Positions 8,838 through 16,937 of a stretch of DNA of 64,000 nucleotides are shown piece after piece. This DNA comes from an uncultured Alistipes sp. (GTDB lineage Bacteria; Bacteroidota; Bacteroidia; Bacteroidales; Rikenellaceae), in the NCBI GenBank assembly GCA_944323075.1, contig CALURC010000005.1:124001-188000 (forward strand), written 5' to 3'. A program made the position numbers and the translations under genes. The first letter of the stretch is position 1. Each line of letters begins with the position of its first letter. Below the pieces are notes generated by a model, which saw only the letters and a program-made list of their open reading frames with translations, did not search any database and was not told the origin of the DNA.

Positions 8838-11033
8838 TTAGTAGATAAATTCGAAATCGTCGATAATTAATTTGCTGCTGGTACTTCCCTCGAAGTAATC
8901 GCCGCGGTAGCTGGCCGATGCGGTAACGATCAATACGTTCGGTTTTTCACTGCTGTATTGTTCGCGGTATGTGATCGGAATGATGTGTTCTTTCCATTCG
9001 TTTTGCGAAGCTTCGATTAGAAAGTCACCGTATCCGATGATGTGTCCTTCCAATGTACCCGTATTGGTTTTGTCCGTGTAGAGGAATTCGTCCGTAGGAT
9101 CGAAAGTCGTCGCTTCGGGTTGGGTCGTATTGACTGTATGATAGGTACTGCCATTGGTCATGTTCACCAGGCAGGCGAAGATTCTTGATTTGTCTTGTAT
9201 TCCGTTATTTGCATCACCTTTGTCGTTGATTCCGAGTGAACATTTGTACCAAACACGAAGGGCTTTTGGTTTGGCATTGAAAGTAAAGGCTCTTCCCATC
9301 TTTACAGTGCCTCCCAATCCTGATACTGCCCCGAACTCGCCCACAAAGATATTTCCTGCTGCTAATTTTCCCATACCCAACATATTCGGATATTGAGTTT
9401 GGAGTTGAGCAGCAGTGGATCCGGACGATCCGGGCCGGGGATCATTGATTCCGGTTGTTGTGTTGAACTCTTCACCCATCGATGTTGATCCCGGATTGCC
9501 ACTGCCCCAGAAAGCGGATTCTCCAGCAGAGTATGCATACCAAATTTTTCCGTTCTTGTGCCAATTTTCGAATCCTGCATTAGGAAGCTGAATTCCTGAT
9601 TCTGTTGTCACGGTTTTGATAGCTCCAACTTCTGTGCCGTTTTCGGTCAGTTGAAACTCATAGGTGTGATCGGCAGCCAGGTCGCTTGGTGCCACGCTGT
9701 ATGTGAAGCCGTCCGCACCCTTTACGGCCGGTTTACTGCTCCATTCACTCCATACCTCGTCATATTTTCCCTTGCTGCGGTATTTGATCTGAATGTCCGA
9801 AGCGGCAGGATTGGTCACGATGGCGTCGAGGTTTCCGGTTCCGAACCACAAGTCGGGCGATGAAATTTCTGTTGCTCCGGCAATGGCGATTTGTGCTGTC
9901 GCTTTACCTTCACCTCCATCCGTGTCGGTGATGACAAAGTTCAACGGGTTGATTCCCGATTCCAGTGTGCCGAAGAAAGTTCCGTCAAGGGTCAGTTTGC
10001 CGTTGTATTCGTCCGTTTTCGTATAGGATATACCTTGTGCTGCAATTCCGTCGATGACGTTTCCTCCGTCCAATACTGCGTATTCCGTATTTTTGCTGTC
10101 GGTGAATTTAAGCGAGGCAAGCGGATTAATCGAAGTGATTGCAAACGAGATTGGGTCGGTGTAATACCCCGTGATGGATTTGATGTTGAATCCCTCTCCC
10201 GAGATCGAAGGATCGGGACTGAACAGATAATTGTCATCGTGTACGGTTTCCCATTCGCGTACGTTGACCGTTACAGTTAGGTAGCCGTCAGGCGTTTTCG
10301 AGTATTTGAACGTCAACGTATAGAGATACCCCCCTTGAGGAAGCTGGATGGTCCCTGTTTTCGAATTGTTTTTGTTGATGTCTGCGTCAGAGCTTTCTCC
10401 GTAAAATCCCCAGCTCAGGTTGCTGACCCCTTCGGGTAGTAGGAAATATCCGGTCGTGTCCGTGTCGTATGTGAGCGTAGGTACCAGATTGTTCTCTGCA
10501 TCGGCTTTTGAGAAGACATCCGAAGCCGATACATAAGCGATTCTACTGATATCGAATTTGCTCTGGATCGTCGGGTCGAAAACCACCTTTACTGCGACGT
10601 TTTTGATCTTGCAGTCGACGTTGACGGTTTTTGTCTCGTGTGCAGCCAATTCGAAGGTCTCTTCGCCGTAGTAGGTTTTGTTTGTAAAGGTGGCTTCGCT
10701 GCCGTCTCCGGCTTCGACTGTCACTTTATAGGTCCCTGAGACCAAATAGAGTGAGGCAGGCACATCGTTCGCCGGCTTGTATTTCCGGATCAGCCGTTCG
10801 GTCGTACCCTCGGCACCGTCGCTCTCCACTTGGTAGATGCGGAGAGTGCTTGTGGTACGCGGATCATACGTGTCAGCCTTGGTGCCGGAGACCATTTTCC
10901 CATCGATTGTAAAATTCAGTTGCAGATTTCCTCCTGCCTTCTCTGGAAGATCGTCAACTCCTTCTGTTTTCGAGCATGCGGACAGCACAACGGCCATGCA
11001 TGCCAATACAATAAGATTGATATATTTTTTCAT
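8838..11033 (-). CDS. DUF4493-PCMD two-domain surface lipoprotein
   Basis: 731 residues from the ATG at 11033, chosen because the signal MKKYINLIVLACMAVVLSAC then starts normally; an ATG four codons earlier (11045) is possible. After lipobox LSAC comes a DUF4493 domain (about 35-265), middle Ig-like segments (about 275-480) and a C-terminal PCMD domain (about 485-731) with NAGFENW, RPGSSGSTAAQLQT and LAAGNIFVGEF. The DUF4493 part is shared with the next two genes upstream and the PCMD part with the gene at 5472-7118, so this protein links the two families in the operon. No catalytic residues can be named. Likely surface-exposed through its lipid anchor. Confidence 0.8.
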   Translation of the reverse strand: MKKYINLIVLACMAVVLSACSKTEGVDDLPEKAGGNLQLNFTIDGKMVSGTKADTYDPRTTSTLRIYQVESDGAEGTTERLIRKYKPANDVPASLYLVSGTYKVTVEAGDGSEATFTNKTYYGEETFELAAHETKTVNVDCKIKNVAVKVVFDPTIQSKFDISRIAYVSASDVFSKADAENNLVPTLTYDTDTTGYFLLPEGVSNLSWGFYGESSDADINKNNSKTGTIQLPQGGYLYTLTFKYSKTPDGYLTVTVNVREWETVHDDNYLFSPDPSISGEGFNIKSITGYYTDPISFAITSINPLASLKFTDSKNTEYAVLDGGNVIDGIAAQGISYTKTDEYNGKLTLDGTFFGTLESGINPLNFVITDTDGGEGKATAQIAIAGATEISSPDLWFGTGNLDAIVTNPAASDIQIKYRSKGKYDEVWSEWSSKPAVKGADGFTYSVAPSDLAADHTYEFQLTENGTEVGAIKTVTTESGIQLPNAGFENWHKNGKIWYAYSAGESAFWGSGNPGSTSMGEEFNTTTGINDPRPGSSGSTAAQLQTQYPNMLGMGKLAAGNIFVGEFGAVSGLGGTVKMGRAFTFNAKPKALRVWYKCSLGINDKGDANNGIQDKSRIFACLVNMTNGSTYHTVNTTQPEATTFDPTDEFLYTDKTNTGTLEGHIIGYGDFLIEASQNEWKEHIIPITYREQYSSEKPNVLIVTASASYRGDYFEGSTSSKLIIDDFEFIY

Positions 11034-11061
11034 CGTTGTCAACATTTGATATTGGATAGAT

Positions 11062-12864
11062 TTATTGGAGTTTGACGTTTAGTTGTATAGTTTTGATGTT
11101 GGTACCAGATGCATCCGATACGGTTAATTTGAAATCGCAGTTTCCTTCTTGGTTCAACATTGTCAATAATTCCATAAAGCTCGATATATCGAATGACAGC
11201 GATTTCTGCCCCTGAACATTTGTTCCGGTAGGGAATCCAAGTCCTTGCAGCTTCTCTTCGTACTCTCCCGGATTGACCAGATCAAGATGGGGATTGAGAC
11301 CGACTCCTGTCAATACATCCGGAGTCAGCACGTTGTCGCTGATGATGTCGATTTCAAATCCGGTAACCCCCGTCTGTGAAGTCACATCGATCACGATTTC
11401 GACTTCATTGTGGTTATAGCGTTTGTCGAAATCGTACGTCTTTGATCCGCTCTTATCTGTCCATACCATATTCGGACCTGCGACGGGGGTGTCGTCAGAT
11501 GAACGTATGATCAACGGGGTATACGAAGTACGCCCTTTGGAATCTTTTGATATAAACTTGACCGTATGTGTTCCTTTGTATTGGAATAAGGCTGACATTC
11601 CTTCATCCGTAACCGTTGCCGTAATCGCAGAGGTTGACGAGGACTCTTTGACTGATACATATGTGGAGATTTCTCCGTTAACAGGCCATAGAGTCACTTT
11701 GTGGTTCGTGTATCCACCGTTTTCGAGGGCTGAGATGAAGTCCGAATTGTCCGATTCGAAGACGATATCGATCGATTGAACGGTAGCTCCATCTGCGTTC
11801 GGGGTGATGACTGCCTTCAGATTTTCCTTCCATTTGCCGAGTTCGGCGTCGAACATTGAACTGGTAAGCGAGTATCCTTGTGTTATGTCTTTCCCGTCGA
11901 GGGTAACGACCGGAGAGCCTGCATCCGAAACATCCTCATCCGGAATAGTCTCTTCGATGAAGGGTTGCCATTTCATGATGTCTACGTCGATTTTTGAATC
12001 ATAAGCCCACGTCTCGACCGTAATTTGGAACTGAGCGTTACCTTGATCTGCGTTTTCGACATTGATCGATATTTTTCTCCACTGGCCGGCCTTACAGTTT
12101 GTAATTTCTTTTGTCCATGTGACCGGAACGTATTGCGGAGCTTCATCTCCGGCTGCTTTATTGTAATGTCCAGTGAGATTGAGTTTCAGTGTGTTGGATT
12201 CTGATACGGCCTTGAAGTGACCGGCTTTACCGCTATTGGCTTCCGTTCGTCCGTATGTAAGTCCATTATCGCCGATCGACAGCGCGACTTTCAACTTTTC
12301 TTCCTCGGTTGAAGCCTCCTCGTCGGTCTTGAATAAACCTTGTAAATCGGTCGACAGCGATACGGTCGTCTTGATATTGGCCAACTTGCAAATCAGGTTA
12401 TCGACCGTTTTTTCCTCTTTTTTGGTAATCACAACGACAACAGAGTCTCGATAGACTGGTCGTTCCCAGTCGGCGTAATGTTTTCCATTTATATATTCGG
12501 CATAGTCGTCCGATTCGGCAGAAACGATATAATCTCCCGGTTCTAAGGCGATCTTTTGGTTTTCGGGTTGTTTCATTTCAGCGTAAGTGAACTCCTGTAT
12601 GGCTCCTGTTTTAACGCTTTTGATCTTTACTTTGTAGTTGTCCGGAGCTTCTGTCGTTTCAGCCGTGTTGGCTTTGGAATCGAGTGAGGAGAGAACTTCG
12701 GCATCGGTTGCAACCGAAACGTTTATGCCCGAAAAGACGAGATATCCCATCTCATCGGATCCGGGTTCGGGGTTGTCAAAGTTTGTTTGTTCTTTGGAAC
12801 ATCCCGTACTCAGTATGGCGCAAGCCAGAAACGGGAGTATCGTTTTTGTGTATTTTTTTATCAT
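11062..12864 (-). CDS. DUF4493-domain surface lipoprotein (600 aa)
   Basis: Lipoprotein signal with lipobox STGC (Cys about 22), a DUF4493-type domain (about 38-310, starting GYLVFSGINV and containing EPGDYIVSAES), then a C-terminal region (about 320-600) of repeated beta-rich segments without a recognised family. DUF4493 proteins are Bacteroidales lipoproteins of unknown role, with a layout reminiscent of fimbrial or adhesin subunits. Neighbours at 28 and 36 nt on the same strand place it in the surface operon. It lacks the PCMD domain of the downstream gene. Confidence 0.75.
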   Translation of the reverse strand: MIKKYTKTILPFLACAILSTGCSKEQTNFDNPEPGSDEMGYLVFSGINVSVATDAEVLSSLDSKANTAETTEAPDNYKVKIKSVKTGAIQEFTYAEMKQPENQKIALEPGDYIVSAESDDYAEYINGKHYADWERPVYRDSVVVVITKKEEKTVDNLICKLANIKTTVSLSTDLQGLFKTDEEASTEEEKLKVALSIGDNGLTYGRTEANSGKAGHFKAVSESNTLKLNLTGHYNKAAGDEAPQYVPVTWTKEITNCKAGQWRKISINVENADQGNAQFQITVETWAYDSKIDVDIMKWQPFIEETIPDEDVSDAGSPVVTLDGKDITQGYSLTSSMFDAELGKWKENLKAVITPNADGATVQSIDIVFESDNSDFISALENGGYTNHKVTLWPVNGEISTYVSVKESSSTSAITATVTDEGMSALFQYKGTHTVKFISKDSKGRTSYTPLIIRSSDDTPVAGPNMVWTDKSGSKTYDFDKRYNHNEVEIVIDVTSQTGVTGFEIDIISDNVLTPDVLTGVGLNPHLDLVNPGEYEEKLQGLGFPTGTNVQGQKSLSFDISSFMELLTMLNQEGNCDFKLTVSDASGTNIKTIQLNVKLQ

Positions 12865-12900
12865 GGCGAATGTATTTTTTACGAAGAAATGAAATTATAT

Positions 12901-13680
12901 CTATTCGGCATCGGGATTAAGTTCGACGTCTATGGGGTCGGCGGTGATCAGCGAGTCGTTGAACAGAATATTGATCGACACTTCGTTGGCTTCACCTGCA
13001 TCTATTGTGATGGTATGCCATGTGCGGGTTGCGGTAGTTCCGATTTCGGTCTCTTGAAACTCGATTTCGACACCGTTTGTTTTGGTGGCTTTTCCGCTTA
13101 AAAACAGTTTGGTTCCGGCTTTGATGAAAATCGGATCGGTTTCGGAGACCGGTTTGTCGAAGGTGGTCTGAAGACCCGATTCGGTCCGAACGGTAAATTC
13201 ATAGTCGGTAAAATATTTCATGAACCAATCGGTGCAGGTCAGAGAATAGATCGAATTAGCTAAAGCCAGACTGACAGGTTGTGTTATCGTTTTACGGGCA
13301 ACGATCGTAAAATCAGTACTTCCTGTGAAGTAGCATGCATTCGGACCTTCTTGATTTATGTCTCCGTAGGAAAAGGCGGCGTTGTAGCTCCCTTCAGTCA
13401 GAAGAGGTTGGTCATAGTCAGACATGACTTCATATGATCCGACAACTCCAATATCGCTCGAAAGGACTAGCGACAGTTGTTCTGTCGGGGGAATACATTC
13501 AGAGGGTAGTTCTCGTTGGGGATCGGCTTTCGATGTGGCGATTTCATCGACGGTACCGGAGATCGAGCAGGTAAAAGCGACCGCACCTTGTCCGTTTCCC
13601 GGATCGGAGACATCGTTTTTAGAGCATCCGCAAAGGAACGTTGCAGCGGTTAGCAGAGTTGCGTAAATTTTTGTATTCAT
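12901..13680 (-). CDS. DUF4493-domain surface lipoprotein (259 aa)
   Basis: A short lipoprotein (lipobox LCGC, Cys about 19) consisting of one DUF4493 domain only: beta-strand-rich, with GAVAFTCSISG near the start, a EGSYNAAFSYGD segment and TRTWHTITIDAGEANEVSI near the end. This resembles the N-terminal domain of the next two genes downstream. It lies 41 nt after the fimbrillin-like gene and 36 nt before the 600-residue DUF4493 gene. The single-domain form might be a minor subunit or a cap; that is inference. Confidence 0.75.
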   Translation of the reverse strand: MNTKIYATLLTAATFLCGCSKNDVSDPGNGQGAVAFTCSISGTVDEIATSKADPQRELPSECIPPTEQLSLVLSSDIGVVGSYEVMSDYDQPLLTEGSYNAAFSYGDINQEGPNACYFTGSTDFTIVARKTITQPVSLALANSIYSLTCTDWFMKYFTDYEFTVRTESGLQTTFDKPVSETDPIFIKAGTKLFLSGKATKTNGVEIEFQETEIGTTATRTWHTITIDAGEANEVSINILFNDSLITADPIDVELNPDAE

Positions 13681-13721
13681 AGTATAATTTATCTTTTTCC
13701 GGTTTGTAGTTTAATGATGTT

Positions 13722-15581
13722 TTAAGGTATGATCGAAACTTTGATGTTGTCTATGTAGATGTAGGTCCGTCCTGCTGTAATTGTAGAGAGACCTTGTCCA
13801 TCAACACGAAATGAAGCTCTCCAAGATAAACGATGTTGGTTGGTACAATCGGTGACGGTGATATCGCGGTGAACCGGTAAATTTGTATAACTGCCATCCG
13901 TTCCGGGTTCTTCGTTATCGATAAACACATTTTCGATACTATTATCGTCTCCGTTCAGGGCTCCCGTTTTTGTATCGGTTCCGAAACCGTATCGGGAGTA
14001 CATAACAGTAGTTTTACCCAATATGGTATTCCCGTTCTTTTTAGTGCCGCCTACATCGTACGAGACACGGAGTGATACATTAGCTCCGTCTTTTAAACCC
14101 GATAAGAACGGAGTATCAATCCGCCCTCGATGGTTATCGCCTCCGTCAGGGTCGGTAAGAACGGAAGATCCCAAATATCCGAAGATCATGGCGGAGGTAT
14201 TTGCTTGAAGCCCGAATCGTGAACCGGACCATCCCGACAAATTGTATGAATCCAGCTCTTTGGTGTCGTTGGTTTCGTCTTGAGCACTTATAGAGCTGAA
14301 ATCTTCGTAAAATAAGTAAGGGACTGTAAGGTTTATCGAATTTCGGCCATTCGCCGTAAAAGAGAGTTGCTTTTTCTCAGATACAACGGCATGTTCCGAG
14401 TCGTATGTTATAGTTGTTATTCCGTTTTTAATCAGATCTCCGTTGTTTATCCCATCTATTTCGTTGTAGAATCCCAGAGAGTATGTGTTGGATGAGTTGA
14501 CGGTAAAAGTTTGTTCATTCGTTCCATTACGGAAGGTGGCGCCTTCCGGAGCTGTAACTGTAAATGTATTAGGTGTTTCTCCTAAATTGTTTCCGGCGAT
14601 TGAAAAGTCGATCCACGTAACGGGTAATTCATCCGGTACGGTCAGTGTAATCGGGGTGATCGCACCTGCTGCCATCGTCTTGTTAACCGTTGTTGACAGC
14701 GAATTCGACTGGTATCCGTTTGCATCGTAGGCCGTAAAACGGATCGTCCCGTTGACTGTCGTTGGGCAGATGAATACCCATACATAACAACCATTTGCCG
14801 CATCCTCTTCCGATTCGGTTAATGGCTCTTTCAATTCGACGTTGATTGTATTGCTTCCTTCTGTGAGTGTCGGTATGGCAGTTGGGTCTGTTAGGTCCAG
14901 TTCCATTTTGCCCACTACTGCTGTCGGAAATTCGATGCGTAATTTTTGAACATTTTCACCCCATTGATTTCGTCCTGTAGGAACCTGTATCCGCAGTACA
15001 TGGCATTGATGATGAAAATTCATACCCAATGTTTCGCCATTGTGAAGGGCCGATGCTGTTTGCGGATCCGCAATCATGATATCGAGATTGCCTTTGTACG
15101 AATCATAGGTATTGGGGTCTGTAATGTCGTAGTTCCGCATGTCGTAAGAGCCATCTTGTAAGGCAGGCAGCGTATAGGTAACGTGTGTTCCATCGATTGA
15201 TTCGGGATTTGGATAAGCTCCGTAATAGGTGTAATTGGCTTCTGGTTGAGCGGGCATTGTCGCACTGAAAAGCGTTTCATCGGGATATGGCCGATAGAAG
15301 GAAAACAGCTGTGACGATAGAGGCTCGACACTTTCTGCCGGTTTGTAATAGATCATGATCTGGTCCAATTCACACCAATCAGTCTTGTCCAGCGATTCAC
15401 CGCCTATAACGGTTTTGGTTGAGAAATCCGGAACAGAAGTTTCTCCGTTTTGGTAAGCCCGGATATATACGTTTCCTTCTTGGTATGAAGGATACTCGCT
15501 GTAGTTATCGTTTTTGGAACACCCGGATCCGAGCAATAGAAGGGCGATGAGAGAAGATATGGTAGTTTTTTGCAATGTCAC
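13722..15581 (-). CDS. Fimbrillin-like surface lipoprotein, first gene of the operon
   Basis: 619 residues with lipobox GSGC (Cys about 21). The N-terminal half (about 35-320) follows the fimbrillin/Mfa-like pattern: a TKT segment followed by W-containing and DQIMIYY strands, Y-rich segments with YPNPES, and a terminal strand pair (VNKTMAAGAITPITLTV). The C-terminal half (about 410-619) is a separate beta-sandwich with a YEDFSSIS motif and YIYIDNIKVS at the very end, similar in shape to carbohydrate-binding or jelly-roll modules and comparable in position to the PCMD domains downstream. It is the first gene after the putative promoter at 15679-15686. Fimbrillin assignment is from pattern, not from a search. 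Confidence 0.65.
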   Translation of the reverse strand: MTLQKTTISSLIALLLLGSGCSKNDNYSEYPSYQEGNVYIRAYQNGETSVPDFSTKTVIGGESLDKTDWCELDQIMIYYKPAESVEPLSSQLFSFYRPYPDETLFSATMPAQPEANYTYYGAYPNPESIDGTHVTYTLPALQDGSYDMRNYDITDPNTYDSYKGNLDIMIADPQTASALHNGETLGMNFHHQCHVLRIQVPTGRNQWGENVQKLRIEFPTAVVGKMELDLTDPTAIPTLTEGSNTINVELKEPLTESEEDAANGCYVWVFICPTTVNGTIRFTAYDANGYQSNSLSTTVNKTMAAGAITPITLTVPDELPVTWIDFSIAGNNLGETPNTFTVTAPEGATFRNGTNEQTFTVNSSNTYSLGFYNEIDGINNGDLIKNGITTITYDSEHAVVSEKKQLSFTANGRNSINLTVPYLFYEDFSSISAQDETNDTKELDSYNLSGWSGSRFGLQANTSAMIFGYLGSSVLTDPDGGDNHRGRIDTPFLSGLKDGANVSLRVSYDVGGTKKNGNTILGKTTVMYSRYGFGTDTKTGALNGDDNSIENVFIDNEEPGTDGSYTNLPVHRDITVTDCTNQHRLSWRASFRVDGQGLSTITAGRTYIYIDNIKVSIIP

Positions 15582-15678
15582 GTTTTTTACATTTGTCGTT
15601 TGCGGTATCGGGTTTTTTACGTCCGTTGCCGTAGCATAACAGCATAACCGTTACGGGTTAACAATCTAATTTAAGGGG

Positions 15679-15686
15679 CAAATGTA
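15679..15686 (-). promoter_or_regulatory. Putative -7 box of the surface operon
   Basis: The minus strand reads TACATTTG, a match to the Bacteroidota -7 element, about 98 nt upstream of the fimbrillin-like start. No TTTG at the usual -33 spacing. The 90-nt leader shows no clear hairpin terminator. The rest of 15582-15819 holds nothing else I can identify. Confidence 0.45.
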
Positions 15687-15819
15687 GCCTGTTTTGTTAT
15701 GTTTTATGTTACGTAAAACGCAGAGGCTAAAAAAAAGTTACAACAGGATATAGAAAAACATTCGTCACCCAAAGATTAATTTAGGTGACGAATGGAGTTG
15801 TTTTGATATGGAGGGGGAA

Positions 15820-16644
15820 CTATTGTTTCGCAGCTTTATCGAAAAATTTTTTGAAGAAAAGCCATTGATAGTCGAGCGAGTTGTTCCAATAGGTTGCATT
15901 ATGAGTTCCCGGACGTACCAGATAGTCGTGATCGATTCCCCGTTCAAGCAGTTTGTCGTGGAAGTTTTTGTTGACCTCGAAGAAGAAGTCATCGTAGCCG
16001 CAATCGATGATAATTGCCAGTTCACCGTTTTCCAGTTGATCGACCAGATTGATGACCGTATGTTTGTCCCACACTTCTCGGTTGGACTCCATATCGCCGA
16101 GAGCATCAGCCATGTTCCAATTCTCGGGAAAGGGGCGGATGTCGACACCGCCGCTGGTGGAGCCTGCTGCTCCGAAGTGGTCGCTGTGACGGATGGAGAT
16201 CCACAAGGCTCCGTGTCCACCCATACTCAATCCTGTGATAGCGCGTCCAGTCCTGTCGTTGATCGTTGGATAGTGCTGGTCGATGTAGTCCGGTAGTTCC
16301 TGGGATACAAATGTTTCATAGCGCATGGTGGGGTTAACTGGACTATTCCAATACCAACTGTTCTCTCCGTCAGGACAAACTACAATAATCCCGTCTCTGT
16401 CGGCCATTTCAGGCAGTTCCGGTTTTACATGGATCCAATTATATTCGTCTCCGCCATGTCCATGGAGCAGATAAATGACAGGGAATTGGGCGGACTGATC
16501 CGATGTCTCGGGGGCGATGACGATAACGGGAATCTCTTTGTTCATCGATGCACTGTGAACCTTCAGTGTATCGATGGTTGCACCCTGAAGAGAAGCGGTC
16601 GTACAAAGTACAAAAACAAAAATAAAAATTTGTGTGATTTTCAT
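15820..16644 (-). CDS. Secreted alpha/beta-hydrolase esterase (esterase D / feruloyl esterase type)
   Basis: 274 residues with a signal peptide (about 1-21, MKITQIFIFVFVLCTTASLQ then A). The PF00756 esterase fold is supported by an oxyanion-type block FPVIYLLHGHGGDE, the nucleophile elbow GLSMGGHGAL, an acidic residue in DCGYDDFFFE and the catalytic His in RPGTHNATYW. The family includes S-formylglutathione hydrolases and polysaccharide deacetylases/feruloyl esterases; an exported Bacteroidales version most likely removes acyl groups from glycans. It is transcribed alone, divergent from the trpB gene, with a -7 box at 16672-16679. No sugar-degradation operon surrounds it. Confidence 0.88.
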   Translation of the reverse strand: MKITQIFIFVFVLCTTASLQGATIDTLKVHSASMNKEIPVIVIAPETSDQSAQFPVIYLLHGHGGDEYNWIHVKPELPEMADRDGIIVVCPDGENSWYWNSPVNPTMRYETFVSQELPDYIDQHYPTINDRTGRAITGLSMGGHGALWISIRHSDHFGAAGSTSGGVDIRPFPENWNMADALGDMESNREVWDKHTVINLVDQLENGELAIIIDCGYDDFFFEVNKNFHDKLLERGIDHDYLVRPGTHNATYWNNSLDYQWLFFKKFFDKAAKQ

Positions 16645-16671
16645 GTTCCAAAATGTAAACTAATCTCCTAA

Positions 16672-16679
16672 CAAAGGTA
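16672..16679 (-). promoter_or_regulatory. Putative -7 box of the esterase gene
   Basis: TACCTTTG on the minus strand, 27 nt before the esterase start codon; no clear -33 box. It is divergent from the plus-strand promoter at 16701-16728. Confidence 0.45.
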
Positions 16680-16700
16680 AAAAAATAGTCGTAAAAGATA

Positions 16701-16728
16701 TTGCTTCCGTAAAAAATACCTACATTTG
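16701..16728 (+). promoter_or_regulatory. Putative promoter of the trpB2 leader
   Basis: TTG (16701-16703) followed after 17 nt by TACATTTG (16721-16728). The -7 box matches the Bacteroidota consensus; the -33 spacing is a little short. Transcription would begin near 16735, giving a leader of about 200 nt before trpB. Confidence 0.5.
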
Positions 16729-16734
16729 CAAAGA

Positions 16735-16903
16735 TGTACGATCCTCTAAAGAGGTGATGGAGTATAGAGTCTGAAAGATCGGGAAGAGTTGAAGTACACA
16801 AGGTATAGGGGTGTTCCGATCGATAAGTGGAGGTCGTAAAGATATTTAGTCGAAGACTAACGGGATGATTGATAGGCTGTCGGCTATCCGACGGCTTTTT
16901 TTG
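16735..16903 (+). ncRNA. Structured leader RNA upstream of trpB2 (candidate attenuator)
   Basis: Between the promoter and trpB lie about 200 nt without a gene. They contain CCTC/GAGG (16743-16754), a long hairpin GATCGGGAA (16777-16785) with TTCCGATC (16814-16821, one bulged G), a perfect TTAGTC-GAA-GACTAA hairpin (16846-16860), and then an intrinsic terminator (16876-16902). No short reading frame with tandem Trp codons was found, so classical ribosome-mediated trp attenuation is not supported. It could be a ligand- or tRNA-sensing leader, or an independent small RNA. A Bacteroidota leader motif at trp genes (Bacteroid-trp) has been described from comparative genomics; I could not confirm a match. 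Confidence 0.5.
16876..16902 (+). terminator. Intrinsic terminator inside the trpB2 leader
   Basis: GCTGTCGG (16876-16883) pairs with CCGACGGC (16888-16895) around a CTAT loop, followed by seven T. It is 35 nt upstream of the trpB start codon, the position expected of a regulatory attenuator. Confidence 0.8.
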
Positions 16904-16937
16904 TGAGTGAAAATCGAAATGATAAAATAAATAGAAA

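Noticed and set aside
16735-16903. A trp leader peptide in the trpB2 leader
   Set aside because: The short frames starting at ATG here have no Trp codon, so classical trp attenuation is not supported.
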